Notes: generated by a model from the sequence alone, not told the origin. 64,000 bases of DNA from an uncultured Collinsella sp. (GCA_934668345.1 CAKUNE010000001.1:310001-374000), one strand, 5' to 3'. Shown: positions 10,430 through 18,739, counted from the stretch's first letter. Translations and numbers: made by a program.

Positions 10430-10795
10430 ATGCGCTTTATGCTTAACTGGCTCTTCACCTCGATCGCCATCGCGATCGCCACGTTTCTCGTCCCCGGCAT
10501 CCAGCCCTTCGGTTTTGCCGAAGCCTGGGTCTGCTTTGCCTTTGTGGGGCTGTTCCTCAACATCGTCGACTCGCTCGTAAAGCCGTTCCTCACGGTCATT
10601 TCGCTGCCGCTCACCATTATTACGCTGGGCATCTTCCAACTCGTGGTCAACAGCTTTATGCTCGAGCTCGCCAGCTACCTGTCGGTCAACCTCCTAGGCG
10701 TCGGCATTTCCATCGCCAGCTTTGGCTCGGCCTTTATGGGCAGCATCCTGGTGTCCATCATGCGCAGCATCCTCGACGGCGTCGCAGGCGAATAG
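10430..10795 (+). CDS. Phage holin family / four-helix membrane protein
   Basis: A 121-residue protein of four predicted membrane segments: LFTSIAIAIATFLVPG, AWVCFAFVGLFLNIVDS, VISLPLTIITLGIFQLVVN and IASFGSAFMGSILVSI. This is the pattern of the small 'phage holin family, superfamily IV' (DUF360-like) proteins, which are common chromosomal proteins with no proven lytic role. The ATG at 10430 is chosen over an upstream in-frame ATG at 10379 because AGAAAGG lies 8 nt before it. No phage genes are nearby, so the holin name reflects family membership only. Confidence 0.8.
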   Translation: MRFMLNWLFTSIAIAIATFLVPGIQPFGFAEAWVCFAFVGLFLNIVDSLVKPFLTVISLPLTIITLGIFQLVVNSFMLELASYLSVNLLGVGISIASFGSAFMGSILVSIMRSILDGVAGE

Positions 10796-10809
10796 TCCAA
10801 TTGACATAA

Positions 10810-10844
10810 AGCGCGGGCCAACCCACCACAGGTCGGCCCGCGCT
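10810..10844. terminator. Bidirectional hairpin terminator
   Basis: Perfect 10-bp arms AGCGCGGGCC and GGCCCGCGCT with a 15-nt loop, between two convergent genes (holin-like plus strand, Rrf2 minus strand). T-tracts are weak on both sides. Confidence 0.65.
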
Positions 10845-10863
10845 GTCACATTACGTTAGAGCC

Positions 10864-11292
10864 CTAGATCACGTAGTCGTAGCCTTCGTTGGGCGCGACG
10901 AGTTGATCGAGCGTCACGCCGTCGAGGTAGTCGTTGATGAGCTTGTCCAGGTTCTTCCACACGTCGAGCGTGGGACACTCATCCGAGCGCGAACAACCCT
11001 TGCAGTCGCCGTCCAGACAGGCAACCGGCGCCAGGCTTCCCTCGGTCAGGCGCAGAATCTCGCCCACCGTATATTGCTCGGGCGGGCGCGTGAGCACGTA
11101 GCCACCGCCCTTGCCGCGCATGCCCGAGAGCATATTGGCGCGCACGAGCGTGGCCAGAATGTTCTCGAGGTACTTCTCAGAAATACCCTGACGCGCCGCA
11201 ATCTCTTTGAGCGGAATGCGACCGGCCGCCTGGTGCTCGGCCAGGTCGACCATAACGCGCAGGGCATACCTGCCCTTTGTAGAAACCAACAT
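10864..11292 (-). CDS. Rrf2 family transcriptional regulator
   Basis: Winged-helix repressor of the Rrf2 family (IscR, NsrR, CymR), 142 residues. The N-terminus MLVSTKGRYALRVMVDLA, the recognition region ISEKYLENILATLVRANML and the wing GKGGGYVLTRPP are diagnostic. Four cysteines in the order C-x4-C-x2-C-x5-C (residues about 92-106) could bind an iron-sulfur cluster, but the spacing differs from IscR. It is divergent from cysK, the classic CymR arrangement, so control of cysteine synthesis or Fe-S/sulfur homeostasis is likely. An inverted repeat in the cysK promoter spacer is the best operator candidate. Start ATG 11292 is preceded by GAAAGG. Confidence 0.92.
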   Translation of the reverse strand: MLVSTKGRYALRVMVDLAEHQAAGRIPLKEIAARQGISEKYLENILATLVRANMLSGMRGKGGGYVLTRPPEQYTVGEILRLTEGSLAPVACLDGDCKGCSRSDECPTLDVWKNLDKLINDYLDGVTLDQLVAPNEGYDYVI

Positions 11293-11406
11293 ATATAGCT
11301 GCCTTTCGGTTTTTTATCCGAAGCAATTCTATCTGAAAAATTGGTTTTGAAAACAGCCGTTCCCGTCCAGCAGGTTAATCATCTTGCAATAAATATCTTT
11401 TTCCTA

Positions 11407-11435
11407 TTGCATTAGTAGGCTTTAGTGTCTACTAT
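11407..11435 (+). promoter_or_regulatory. Predicted sigma70-type promoter of cysK
   Basis: TTGCAT at 11407-11412 and TACTAT at 11430-11435 are separated by exactly 17 nt in an AT-rich stretch. This gives a leader of about 100 nt before the cysK start. Confidence 0.65.
11413..11434. promoter_or_regulatory. Candidate Rrf2-type operator in the cysK promoter
   Basis: Inverted repeat TAGTAG-N10-CTACTA occupies the spacer and overlaps the -10 element of the cysK promoter. A bound protein here would block transcription. The adjacent divergent Rrf2 gene is the obvious candidate repressor; the pairing is inference. Confidence 0.5.
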
Positions 11436-11542
11436 GCTTTTCAACAGCAAAGCGAACAACCTATAAGGTTTATGGGTTTAGCTGTTAGCACACGCCGGCA
11501 CTCACCCGGCAACCAGTAACTTGAACACTTTGGAGGTTCACC

Positions 11543-12481
11543 ATGAGCAAGGTTTACACGTCCATCGATCAGCTTATCGGCCACACCCCGCTTCTGGAGC
11601 TCACCCACTTTGAGGCCGACGAGGACCTCAAGGCACGTGTGCTCGTCAAGCTCGAGTACTTCAACCCCGCCGGCTCCGTTAAGGATCGCGTCGCCAAGAA
11701 CATGATTGACGAGGCCGAGAAGGCCGGCAAGCTCGTGCGCGGCGGCGACTACACCATCATCGAGCCCACGAGCGGCAACACCGGCGTCGGCATCGCCTCC
11801 GTGGCGGCCGCCCGCGGCTACAAGGTGATCATCACCATGCCCGAGACCATGTCCGTCGAGCGCCGCAAGCTGATGCAGGCGTACGGTGCGCAGCTCGTGC
11901 TCACCGATGGCTCCAAGGGTATGAAGGGCGCCATCGCCAAGGCCGAGGAGCTGCAGAAGGAGACCCCCAACAGCATCATCGCCGGCCAGTTTGTGAACCC
12001 CGCGAACCCCGCCATTCACAAGGCAACGACCGGCCCCGAGATCTGGGACGACACCGACGGCCAGGTCGACATCTTCGTCGCCGGCGTTGGTACCGGCGGC
12101 ACCGTGACCGGTGTGGGTGAGTTCCTCAAGGAGCAGAATCCCGAGATCAAGGTCGTCGCCGTCGAGCCCGCCACCTCTCCGGTGCTTTCCAAGGGCCAGG
12201 CCGGTCCGCACAAAATCCAGGGTATCGGCGCCGGCTTTGTGCCCGACGTCCTCGACACCCAGGTCTATGACGAGATCATCCCCGTCGAGAATGACGACGC
12301 CTTTGCCACGGGCCGCGCCGTGGGTCACAAGGAGGGCGTGCTCGTGGGCATTTCGTCCGGCGCCGCCGTGTGGGCCGCGCTGCAGCTGGCCAAGCGCCCC
12401 GAGAACGAGGGCAAGACCATCGTGGCCCTGCTGGCCGACACCGGCGAGCGTTACCTGTCCACGGCACTCTTCCAGGACTAG
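11543..12481 (+). CDS. cysK: Cysteine synthase A (O-acetylserine sulfhydrylase)
   Basis: PLP enzyme that makes cysteine from O-acetylserine and sulfide in the cytoplasm. The 312 residues match the family. The PLP lysine is in [11 protein letters not shown] (near residue 42), the substrate loop is PTSGNTGVG, and the phosphate-cradle glycines are [18 protein letters not shown] site precedes the start. No serine acetyltransferase gene is adjacent. Placement beside an Rrf2 regulator and upstream of mnmA makes a small sulfur-handling neighbourhood. It could not be distinguished from CysM by sequence reading alone, but GGTVTG and the length favour CysK. Confidence 0.95.
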   Translation: MSKVYTSIDQLIGHTPLLELTHFEADEDLKARVLVKLEYFNPAGSVKDRVAKNMIDEAEKAGKLVRGGDYTIIEPTSGNTGVGIASVAAARGYKVIITMPETMSVERRKLMQAYGAQLVLTDGSKGMKGAIAKAEELQKETPNSIIAGQFVNPANPAIHKATTGPEIWDDTDGQVDIFVAGVGTGGTVTGVGEFLKEQNPEIKVVAVEPATSPVLSKGQAGPHKIQGIGAGFVPDVLDTQVYDEIIPVENDDAFATGRAVGHKEGVLVGISSGAAVWAALQLAKRPENEGKTIVALLADTGERYLSTALFQD

Positions 12482-12594
12482 CGTCTACTGCCAAACCGAT
12501 GAGCCCACGGCACGCCGGTCTCCCCTCTCTTCTGGCTGCCTGAGCCCATTTCGTTAGGGTGTCCCACGAAGCACCCGAACTTGCTACAATGTCT

Positions 12595-12633
12595 GCGGCG
12601 CGGAACCAGCCTCCCGCGCCGCTTTTCTTTTTT
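12595..12633 (+). terminator. Rho-independent terminator after cysK
   Basis: Stem GCGGCGCGG/CCGCGCCGC with a 10-nt loop followed by TTTTCTTTTTT. A TACAAT hexamer at 12585-12590 lies directly before the stem, so a promoter for mnmA, if it is there, would start transcription inside the terminator. Confidence 0.85.
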
Positions 12634-12662
12634 GGCCGCATGCCACCAAGGAGAACCTCCCC

Positions 12663-13763
12663 ATGCACAACAAGCGCGTGCTCGTCGCCATGAGCGGCGG
12701 CGTCGATTCCAGCGTGACCGCGTACCTGCTCAAAAGCCAGGGCTACGAATGCGTTGGCGCCACCATGCGCCTCACCTGCCCCACGCCCGATCCTGTCACG
12801 GGTATGAGCAAAGTCGACCGCGACATCGCCGACGCGAAGGCCGTTGCCGAGCGCATCGGCATCCCCCACCACGTGCTCGACCTGCAGCAGACGTTCGACC
12901 GCAGCGTGATCGAGCGCTTTGTGACCGCCTACCAGGAAGGGCTGACGCCCAATCCGTGCATCATCTGCAACCGCCACATTAAGTTTGGCGCGCTGCTAGA
13001 CGCCGCGCTGGACATGGGCTGCGACTATATCGCCACGGGCCATTACGCCAAGACGAGTCAAGCGCCCGATGGCACGTGGCAGCTGCACCGCGGCGAGGAT
13101 CCCAAAAAGGACCAGAGCTACTTTTTGTATTCGCTTACGCAAGAGTGCCTCGCGCACACGATCTTTCCGCTGGCAGGCCTGGACAAAGAGCGCGACGTGC
13201 GCCGCATTGCCGCCGAGCGGGGCTTCACCAATGCCAAGAAAGCCGAAAGCGAGGACATCTGCTTTATTCCCGACGGCGACTACGCGGGCTATATCGAGCG
13301 CCGCTGCGGACATCCCGCTGCACCGGGCGACATTGTATGGCGCGATGGCAGCGTGGTCGGGCGCCACAACGGCGCGCTGCGCTACACCATCGGCCAGCGC
13401 AAGGGCCTGGGCATTGCGATGGCACATCCCGTGTATGTGACGGGCGTCGACGCCGCCAGCAACACCGTTCACCTGGGCGAGGCCGAGGACCTGACCGCCG
13501 CGGCGCTCGCGGCCAATGAGTGGATCTGGAGCGCGCCGGACGCGCGCATGGAGGCCGAGCTGGACGCCGGCGGCATCCGCGTGGGCGCCAAGTACCGCTA
13601 CCGCCAGAAAGACCAGGCAGCGACCCTCACGCGCGGCGAAGACGGGCAGATGCTGTTGACCTTTGACGAGCCGCAGCGAGCCATCGCCCCCGGCCAGGCC
13701 GTCGTAGTCTACCGCGGCGACGTCGTCCTCGGCGGCGGCACCGTTACGGCGGCTATCAAATAG
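12663..13763 (+). CDS. mnmA: tRNA-specific 2-thiouridylase MnmA
   Basis: Adds sulfur to U34 of Glu, Gln and Lys tRNAs using ATP and sulfur passed from a cysteine desulfurase. At 366 residues it has the normal length. The PP-loop SGGVDSSV lies near residue 11, the first catalytic cysteine is in TPNPCIICN (near 100), ATGHYAK and KKDQSYFLY follow, and the second cysteine is in SEDICFIPDGDYAGY. An AAGGAG site lies 8 nt before the ATG. No cysteine desulfurase gene is adjacent; only cysK and an Rrf2 gene are. Confidence 0.96.
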   Translation: MHNKRVLVAMSGGVDSSVTAYLLKSQGYECVGATMRLTCPTPDPVTGMSKVDRDIADAKAVAERIGIPHHVLDLQQTFDRSVIERFVTAYQEGLTPNPCIICNRHIKFGALLDAALDMGCDYIATGHYAKTSQAPDGTWQLHRGEDPKKDQSYFLYSLTQECLAHTIFPLAGLDKERDVRRIAAERGFTNAKKAESEDICFIPDGDYAGYIERRCGHPAAPGDIVWRDGSVVGRHNGALRYTIGQRKGLGIAMAHPVYVTGVDAASNTVHLGEAEDLTAAALAANEWIWSAPDARMEAELDAGGIRVGAKYRYRQKDQAATLTRGEDGQMLLTFDEPQRAIAPGQAVVVYRGDVVLGGGTVTAAIK

Positions 13764-13781
13764 CCGGAACCCCACCCCTCT

Positions 13782-13850
13782 AAGTTGCGGTGAAATAGGG
13801 ACTGTTTTCGCGCTTGAAACGCCCAAACAGTCCCTATTTCACCGCAACTT
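13782..13850. repeat. Dispersed palindromic repeat, family 1, copy 2
   Basis: Perfect 26-bp inverted arms (13782-13807 and 13825-13850) with a 17-nt loop. The left arm starts AAGTTGCGGTGAAATAGGG. It directly follows mnmA and precedes the truncated HipA-like frame; copy 3 lies on the far side of that frame. Confidence 0.9.
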
Positions 13851-13895
13851 TGTTAAGTATTATGCTCTGTTTGAATGCTAAATTTAACATTGTAA

Positions 13896-14897
13896 ATACT
13901 TAACGAGGTCAGCGGCTCAAGGCCGACGATCTCGCGCTATCGCGAGCTGGGAATTAACAGCGGTATTGAAGTACCCGTTCGATGCCTGGGTTTTTCGCTT
14001 TCGGATTGCTACTGGCTGAGGCCGGTCGACTGCGATGAGCTCGATTGGCAGCACCTCAATTACTTCGAGAACGATTTTGAACGGTCGACACCCGAGCAGC
14101 GTTCAGGCTGGCTTGAGGGCATCGGACTCAAAAATCCTGACAACACGTCCGAGGGCGAGCTCCCCAAATCCTGGATGATCCGCAATGGCGTTCGTATCCT
14201 CGTCAAAGGATGCGGAATGGACGATCAGCGACCGTTTAACGAGGCGGCTGCAACGGCTCTACATCGGCGTCTGCTATCCAATGGTGAGTTTGTTCCCTAT
14301 ACGGTCGAGAGCATGTTCGACGGGCCCGTATGTCTATGCGATGACTTTCTTAATGGCCGCGAGGAATACGTGCCGGCCGCTTATATCAGGGACGCACTTG
14401 GTGGTCAGCGAGGAAGCTCGACATACGATCGATACTGCCGGTATCTTGGCAGGCACGGGGCTGACGAAGCTAGCGTAAGGAAATCCATGTCGCAGATGAT
14501 TGTCTGCGATGCCCTTCTGGCCAACAGCAACCGCCACTGGCGAAACTTCGGCGTCATCCGCAACGTCGACACGCTGGAAATACGGCCTGCACCGCTGTTC
14601 GATAGCGGCAATTGCCTGTGGTACAACGTGCCAACCGCCATGCTCGTTACCGGGGAGTTTGGGTTTGCCGCCAAACCGTTTGGGCCGAACCCTTCCACTC
14701 AGCTGGCATTTGCCGACTCACTCGACTGGTTCGATGCATCGCACCTCGATGGGTTCGTCGACGAGGCGGTCGAAATCCTCTCGCAAAGCGCATGGGCAAC
14801 GGCAGACAATCGCCTCAAGGCCATCCGCCACGGTCTCGAGCGCCGCACGATAGAGGTAAGCGCCGCCGTTGAGGTACTACGGCACGTGCAAAGATAA
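13896..14897 (+). pseudogene. 5'-truncated HipA-like kinase-domain protein
   Basis: The frame ending at 14897 is coding in character from about 13905, well upstream of its first ATG at 14175, but contains no ATG, GTG or TTG between the stop at 13893 and 14175. The upstream part reads RYRELGINSG, LGFSLSDCYWLRP and NYFENDF, a pattern seen in the middle of HipA-like proteins annotated as kinases or 'excisionase-like'. The later part has the HipA-like core LLANSNRHWRNFGVIRN (catalytic HRD-like N/H) and PAPLFDSGNCL (DFG-like). About 40-60 N-terminal residues are missing, replaced by a repeat and AT-rich DNA. A shortened product starting at 14175 is possible but has no clear ribosome-binding site. 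No HipB-like partner is seen. Confidence 0.7.
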
Positions 14898-14910
14898 CGG
14901 CCTGCCTCCT

Positions 14911-14979
14911 AAGTTGCGGTGAAATAGGGACTGTTTAAGCGTTTAAAACCGCCAAACAGTCCCTATTTCACCGCAACTT
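14911..14979. repeat. Dispersed palindromic repeat, family 1, copy 3
   Basis: Perfect 26-bp arms at 14911-14936 and 14954-14979, identical in sequence to copy 2, with a 17-nt loop of different sequence. It lies 13 nt after the stop of the truncated HipA-like gene. Confidence 0.9.
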
Positions 14980-14987
14980 TGAGAGGA

Positions 14988-15023
14988 CGGCCTCGGTCGG
15001 CACTATTGTGTCAGCCGAGGCCG
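14988..15023 (-). terminator. Hairpin after the M42 peptidase gene
   Basis: Stem CGGCCTCGG/CCGAGGCCG, extended by GC pairs, 8 bp past the M42 stop. No T-tract, so termination strength is uncertain. Confidence 0.5.
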
Positions 15024-15031
15024 CTGCATCG

Positions 15032-16075
15032 TTAGCGCTGGACGTAGGCGCGGACCAGCTCGTAGGTATTGCGCACGCCGTCGATGTGGCTGCGCTCGTA
15101 GTTGTGGCTCGCGTACACGCCGGGGCCGATCAGACCATGGCGAATGTCGTAGCCGGCCGAGAGCGTGGCCTCGACGTCGGAGCCGTAGTGCGGGTACACA
15201 TCGATGGCGTAATCGAGCTCCAGCTCGCGCGCGATGTTGGACAGTGTGGTTACCAGGTCGTAGTTGTACGGACCGCCCGAATCCTTGGCGCAAATCGAAA
15301 CCATGCGCTCGGTGCAGCCCAGGTCGTCGCCCACGCAGCCCATGTCCACGCTGATCATCTCGCGCGTGTCGGCCGGCACAAACGCACCGCCGTGGCCGAC
15401 CTCCTCGTACACCGTAAAGAGCAGCGAAACCTTACGCGAAAGGGTCACCTCGCCGTCGGCAACGGCGCGGGCCAAACCAAGCAGAATCGACGCGGACAGT
15501 TTGTCGTCCAAGAAGCGGCTCTTGATGTAGCCGCTCTCCGTCACCGTGGTACGCGGATCCATAGCGATGATGTCGCCAGTCTGAATGCCCAGCTCAAGCA
15601 CATCATCCTTGCTGTCGACATTCTCATCGAGCAGGATCTCCATGTTCTTCTCGATGGTCTTGACCGGCTCATCGGCCACATGCGCCGAAGGCTCGGTATT
15701 GAGGACCACGCCTGTGTACACATTACCGTCACGCGTGTAGACGGTGCAGTTCTCGCCATCGGCCGTAGACCACTGATGCCCGCCGAGGGTCGTGGGGCGC
15801 AGGCGACCATTGTCCTTGATGGAGCGCACCATGGCGCCCAGGGTATCGACATGGCTCGCCAATACGAGCGGCTCGCCCTCGCCGCCAAGCTCAACCAACA
15901 CGTTGCCCTTATTGGAGCGCTCGGGGCCAAAGCCCATATCGCGCAACGTTTCCATTAGATAGTCAGTAGCCGCACGGGTATAGCCCGTAGGTGAAGCAAT
16001 AGAAGTCAGCGTCTTCAACTGGTCAGTAATATAGGAGAGCGTCTCCTCTAGAGAAGCATCAACATTAGAAGCCAT
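15032..16075 (-). CDS. M42 family metallopeptidase (aminopeptidase)
   Basis: Cytoplasmic dinuclear-metal aminopeptidase that trims peptides, usually as a large oligomeric shell. The 347 residues are typical. Metal ligands and catalytic residues are in LASHVDTLG, SRFLDDKLSA (bridging Asp), TVYEEVGHGG (catalytic Glu pair), SVDMGCVGD and GVYASHNYERSH. An ATG at 16081 is also in frame, but GGAAGG lies 6 nt before the ATG at 16075 and touches the earlier one, so 16075 is chosen. It is single-gene. The intergenic element at 16210-16520 lies about 135-445 bp upstream of it. Confidence 0.92.
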   Translation of the reverse strand: MASNVDASLEETLSYITDQLKTLTSIASPTGYTRAATDYLMETLRDMGFGPERSNKGNVLVELGGEGEPLVLASHVDTLGAMVRSIKDNGRLRPTTLGGHQWSTADGENCTVYTRDGNVYTGVVLNTEPSAHVADEPVKTIEKNMEILLDENVDSKDDVLELGIQTGDIIAMDPRTTVTESGYIKSRFLDDKLSASILLGLARAVADGEVTLSRKVSLLFTVYEEVGHGGAFVPADTREMISVDMGCVGDDLGCTERMVSICAKDSGGPYNYDLVTTLSNIARELELDYAIDVYPHYGSDVEATLSAGYDIRHGLIGPGVYASHNYERSHIDGVRNTYELVRAYVQR

Positions 16076-16209
16076 ATGCATCCTTCCAAGTAAAACTAAG
16101 ACCGAGTCCCGATTTTAACCGTTCTGCACGTGCAATGCCCCAGGAGCCGAACCGCCTCCAGACGTCCCCGCACCGGTTTTCTGCACGCGCACGGTTTACA
16201 ATCCCAATC

Positions 16210-16520
16210 TTGCATAAATCCTATCGGTATCTGCATAGAAATGAGGCATCTTATTGCTTCGTCTCAGGGTACCCCACCTTAGACCGTGCAAAAAACGGAG
16301 TATTCAGCACCGTGGGCCCCAACGGCCCCATCACAAACGACATAACGACGCGGTTACAGCAGTGTTGCAGGCCGGCGCAAACCAAAAACGCGGCGACAGC
16401 CATCTCCGCCCATCGATAGCCCGCCCACAAGGGCTGTCGATGGGCGCCCGCGGGCCACTACGGCCCATTCGCAACGTTATGCATTTTTCAGAGCTTGCTG
16501 AATACTCCCAAAAATGCACG
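16210..16520. repeat. Intergenic element, family 4, copy A
   Basis: The 606-bp gap from 16076 to 16687 holds no convincing gene. Within it a 47-bp box (16268-16314, containing GTGCAAAAAACGGAGTATTC) and an inverted partner (16496-16520, TGCTGAATACTCCC then AAAAATGCACG) enclose a strong hairpin (arms 16408-16422 and 16431-16445). The same two boxes, the same roughly 235-bp span and an upstream AT-rich motif near 16210-16243 recur at 34582-34891. In both places the element lies upstream of a minus-strand gene start at nearly equal distance (box to ATG 193 and 195 bp). Confidence 0.7.
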
Positions 16521-16594
16521 CTGGGAAGTGCACCACCTATCCGCAGCGGACAGCATGCCTTGGTTTTGCCCATATCGGGGCATCGGCGCGGCAC

Positions 16595-16632
16595 AAAAAG
16601 CCCCCGCCGCACGAAGTGCGCAGCGGGGGCTT
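16595..16632 (-). terminator. Rho-independent terminator after the fucO-like gene
   Basis: Read on the minus strand: AAGCCCCCGCTGCGC, a short loop, GTGCGGCGGGGGC, then TTTTT. A strong stem about 55 bp past the dehydrogenase stop. Confidence 0.85.
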
Positions 16633-16687
16633 CCGACATGTCCGAGGACGATTGTGGGGCTAACGGGCAGGGGCCCGCCGAACCAAG

Positions 16688-17854
16688 TTAGGCAGCCGGG
16701 CAGATCTTCTTGAAGAGCTCGATAACGTCGTCGAGCGTCGCCTCACGCGGGTTGCCCGGGAAGCAGGCGTCGGCCATGGCGTCCTTGGCCAAGACCTCGA
16801 TCTCGTCGGCCTTCATGGCCTCGCAGACGTGCGGGATGTTCACGTCGGCAGAGAGCTGCTTGACGGCGGCGATGGCGGCGTCGGCGGCCTCGTCGGTGCT
16901 CATGCCCGTGGTGTCAACGCCCATGGCGACGGCGACCTTGGCCAGGCGCTCGGCGCAAACCGGCTTGTTGAACTCCATGGCGATCGGCAGCAGCATGGCG
17001 CAAGCGACGCCGTGCGGGGTGTCGTAGTGAGCGGACAGGGTGTGGGCCATGGCATGGTCGATGCCCAGGCCGACGTTGGAGAAGCCCATGCCGGCGACAT
17101 ACTGACCAAGGGCCATGCCCTCACGGCCGGAGCCGGGCTGGCCGGACTTGGCCTCGGCGACGGAGTCGCGCAGGTTCTCGCTAATCAGCTTAATAGCCTC
17201 AAAGTGGAACATATCGGAGAGCTCCCAAGCACCCTTGGTGGTGTAGCCCTCGATGGCGTGGGTCAGAGCGTCCATACCGGTGGAGGCGGTAAGGCCGGCA
17301 GGCATGGAGGCCATCATGTCGGGGTCGACGACGGCGACCTCGGGGGCATCGTTGGTGTCGACGCACACGAACTTGCGGACCTTCTCGGGGTCGGTGATGA
17401 CGTAGTTGATGGTCACCTCAGCGGCGGTACCGGCGGTCGTCGGCACGGCGATGGTGAACACGGCGTGGTTCTTGGTCGGAGCGACGCCCTCGAGGCTGCG
17501 GACATCGGCGAACTCGGGGTTGTTGATAATGATGCCGATAGCCTTAGCGGTGTCCATGGAGGAGCCGCCACCGATGGTCACGATAGCGTCAGCCTCGGCG
17601 GCCTTGAAGGCCTCGACGCCGTCCTTGACGTTCTGGATAGTGGGGTTGGGCTTAATCTCGGAGTAGAGGCTCCAAGCGATGCCGGCGGCGTCGAGCTCGT
17701 CGGTCACCTTGGCGGTAACGCCAAACTTGACCAGGTCGGGATCGGAGCAGACGAAGATCTTCTTGTAGCCGCGACGCTGGAGCTCGCCGGGGATCTCCTT
17801 GATAGCGCCGGAACCATGATAAGAGATGGTATTGAGAACGAAACGATTAGCCAT
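16688..17854 (-). CDS. fucO: FucO-like iron-containing alcohol dehydrogenase (lactaldehyde reductase)
   Basis: Group III Fe-dependent dehydrogenase that reduces lactaldehyde to 1,2-propanediol or related aldehydes with NADH. At 388 residues it matches E. coli FucO and shares long stretches with it by eye: NNPEFADVRSLEG, PTTAGTAAEVTINYVITD, DALTHAIEGY and ALGQYVAGMGFSNVGLG. NAD loop GGGSSMDTAKA; metal ligands in MDALTHA, DHAMAHTL and DTPHG. Start 17854 is chosen because GGGAGG lies 7 nt upstream; a longer frame to 17896 is ignored. No fucose genes are adjacent, so the true substrate could be another aldehyde. A LacI-type operator lies upstream. Confidence 0.88.
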   Translation of the reverse strand: MANRFVLNTISYHGSGAIKEIPGELQRRGYKKIFVCSDPDLVKFGVTAKVTDELDAAGIAWSLYSEIKPNPTIQNVKDGVEAFKAAEADAIVTIGGGSSMDTAKAIGIIINNPEFADVRSLEGVAPTKNHAVFTIAVPTTAGTAAEVTINYVITDPEKVRKFVCVDTNDAPEVAVVDPDMMASMPAGLTASTGMDALTHAIEGYTTKGAWELSDMFHFEAIKLISENLRDSVAEAKSGQPGSGREGMALGQYVAGMGFSNVGLGIDHAMAHTLSAHYDTPHGVACAMLLPIAMEFNKPVCAERLAKVAVAMGVDTTGMSTDEAADAAIAAVKQLSADVNIPHVCEAMKADEIEVLAKDAMADACFPGNPREATLDDVIELFKKICPAA

Positions 17855-17952
17855 TGATAGCCTCCCATCGTGTGCGGGGCACCCATTACGCCCCACGCTA
17901 TGAGTCCCATCCTAACGCTTTTGAAACGAAATTTTCGCGAGAACATCAAAAT

Positions 17953-17970
17953 TGTTAAAGCGTTTCAACA
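17953..17970. promoter_or_regulatory. LacI/CcpA-type operator upstream of the fucO-like gene
   Basis: TGTTAAAGCGTTTCAACA fits the LacI-family pattern TGTTnAAnCGnTTnAACA with a central CG. A matching half-site, TTGAAACG, lies about 20 bp closer to the gene. This fits carbon-source control of the dehydrogenase. No LacI-family gene is in the window. Confidence 0.5.
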
Positions 17971-17984
17971 GATGGCGAAAATAA

Positions 17985-18014
17985 TGTGCCAAAAGGGACA
18001 GTCCCTTTGGCACA
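17985..18014. repeat. Palindrome with GGGACAGTCCC core, family 2
   Basis: Near-perfect palindrome: TGTGCCAAAAGGGAC paired with GTCCCTTTGGCACA, directly after the DUF1275 gene stop. It could end transcription of that gene. The core resembles the GGGAC-containing repeats at 22098-22147 and 33619-33665. Confidence 0.65.
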
Positions 18015-18022
18015 TCCTGCCG

Positions 18023-18739
18023 CTACTTTTGGCAGCCTTCCTTCCAGGCCTCTGCCGCGCACTTCCAACGGAAGCGCAAATCGCGCTCGCGGTCGATAAA
18101 CATGATGGCAAACGCGACAAACAGCAGCACGCTCGCTACCGCAATGGCGTGCAGCCCCATGCGCTCGATGCACCAGTTGCCCAGCACGGCGCCAAACACA
18201 AAGGTAAAGATCACGCCAAAGTACAGCAGGCCGTTTTCCAAAAAGCCGCGCTTGTGGGTAATGATGTAGTCGTCCACGTTTTGCAGTGCGTTGCGCAGGT
18301 TGCCGATGCACATGGTCGTGGCAATGCCGTGTCCGTGAATCTTGCGGAAGCTCTCAACCTGCATGCCGCAGGCAAACGAGGTGAGGCAGTTGGCGAGCAG
18401 GTTGTAACCGCCACCGGGGATAAAGCTCACGCCCAGCAAGATGACCGCCTCGAAGAATACCGTCACCTGGCGCCAGTGAATCACGCTGCCAAACCGCTCG
18501 TGCACCAGGTCGGCAAGCATGATACCCACGGCAAACGACACCACGGGGAAGAAGTAGCGACCCGCGAGCGCCCAGTTACCCTCCGAGATGCTCACGCCCA
18601 CGAGCAGGATGTTGCCCGTCTGCGCGTTGGCAAAAACATGATCGCGGCCCACGTACGAATACACATCCATAAAGCCACCGGCGAGCGCCAAGATGATGCC
18701 CAGTTCGATGGACTCCGATATCTGTTTGGCACGCTGCAT
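18023..18739 (-). CDS. YoaK family membrane protein (DUF1275)
   Basis: Integral membrane protein of 238 residues with about six hydrophobic segments, of the YoaK/DUF1275 family, whose function is unknown. Family hallmarks are AGGFMDVYSYVGRDHVFANAQTGNILLVG near the N-terminus (in parts: GGFMDVYSY and NAQTGNILL) and SFACGMQVESFRKI with TTMCIGNLRN in the middle. AAGGAGG lies 10 nt before the ATG at 18739, so the longer frame to 18886 is rejected. Downstream is a palindrome at 17985-18014. Confidence 0.85.
   Translation of the reverse strand: MQRAKQISESIELGIILALAGGFMDVYSYVGRDHVFANAQTGNILLVGVSISEGNWALAGRYFFPVVSFAVGIMLADLVHERFGSVIHWRQVTVFFEAVILLGVSFIPGGGYNLLANCLTSFACGMQVESFRKIHGHGIATTMCIGNLRNALQNVDDYIITHKRGFLENGLLYFGVIFTFVFGAVLGNWCIERMGLHAIAVASVLLFVAFAIMFIDRERDLRFRWKCAAEAWKEGCQK

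Noticed and set aside
10430..10795. Prophage remnant suggested by the holin-like gene
   Set aside because: The family is a common chromosomal membrane protein, and no other phage gene is close.
16829..17857. Plus-strand 342-codon frame opposite the fucO-like gene
   Set aside because: Shadow frame; the minus strand reads as a FucO-like enzyme along its full length.
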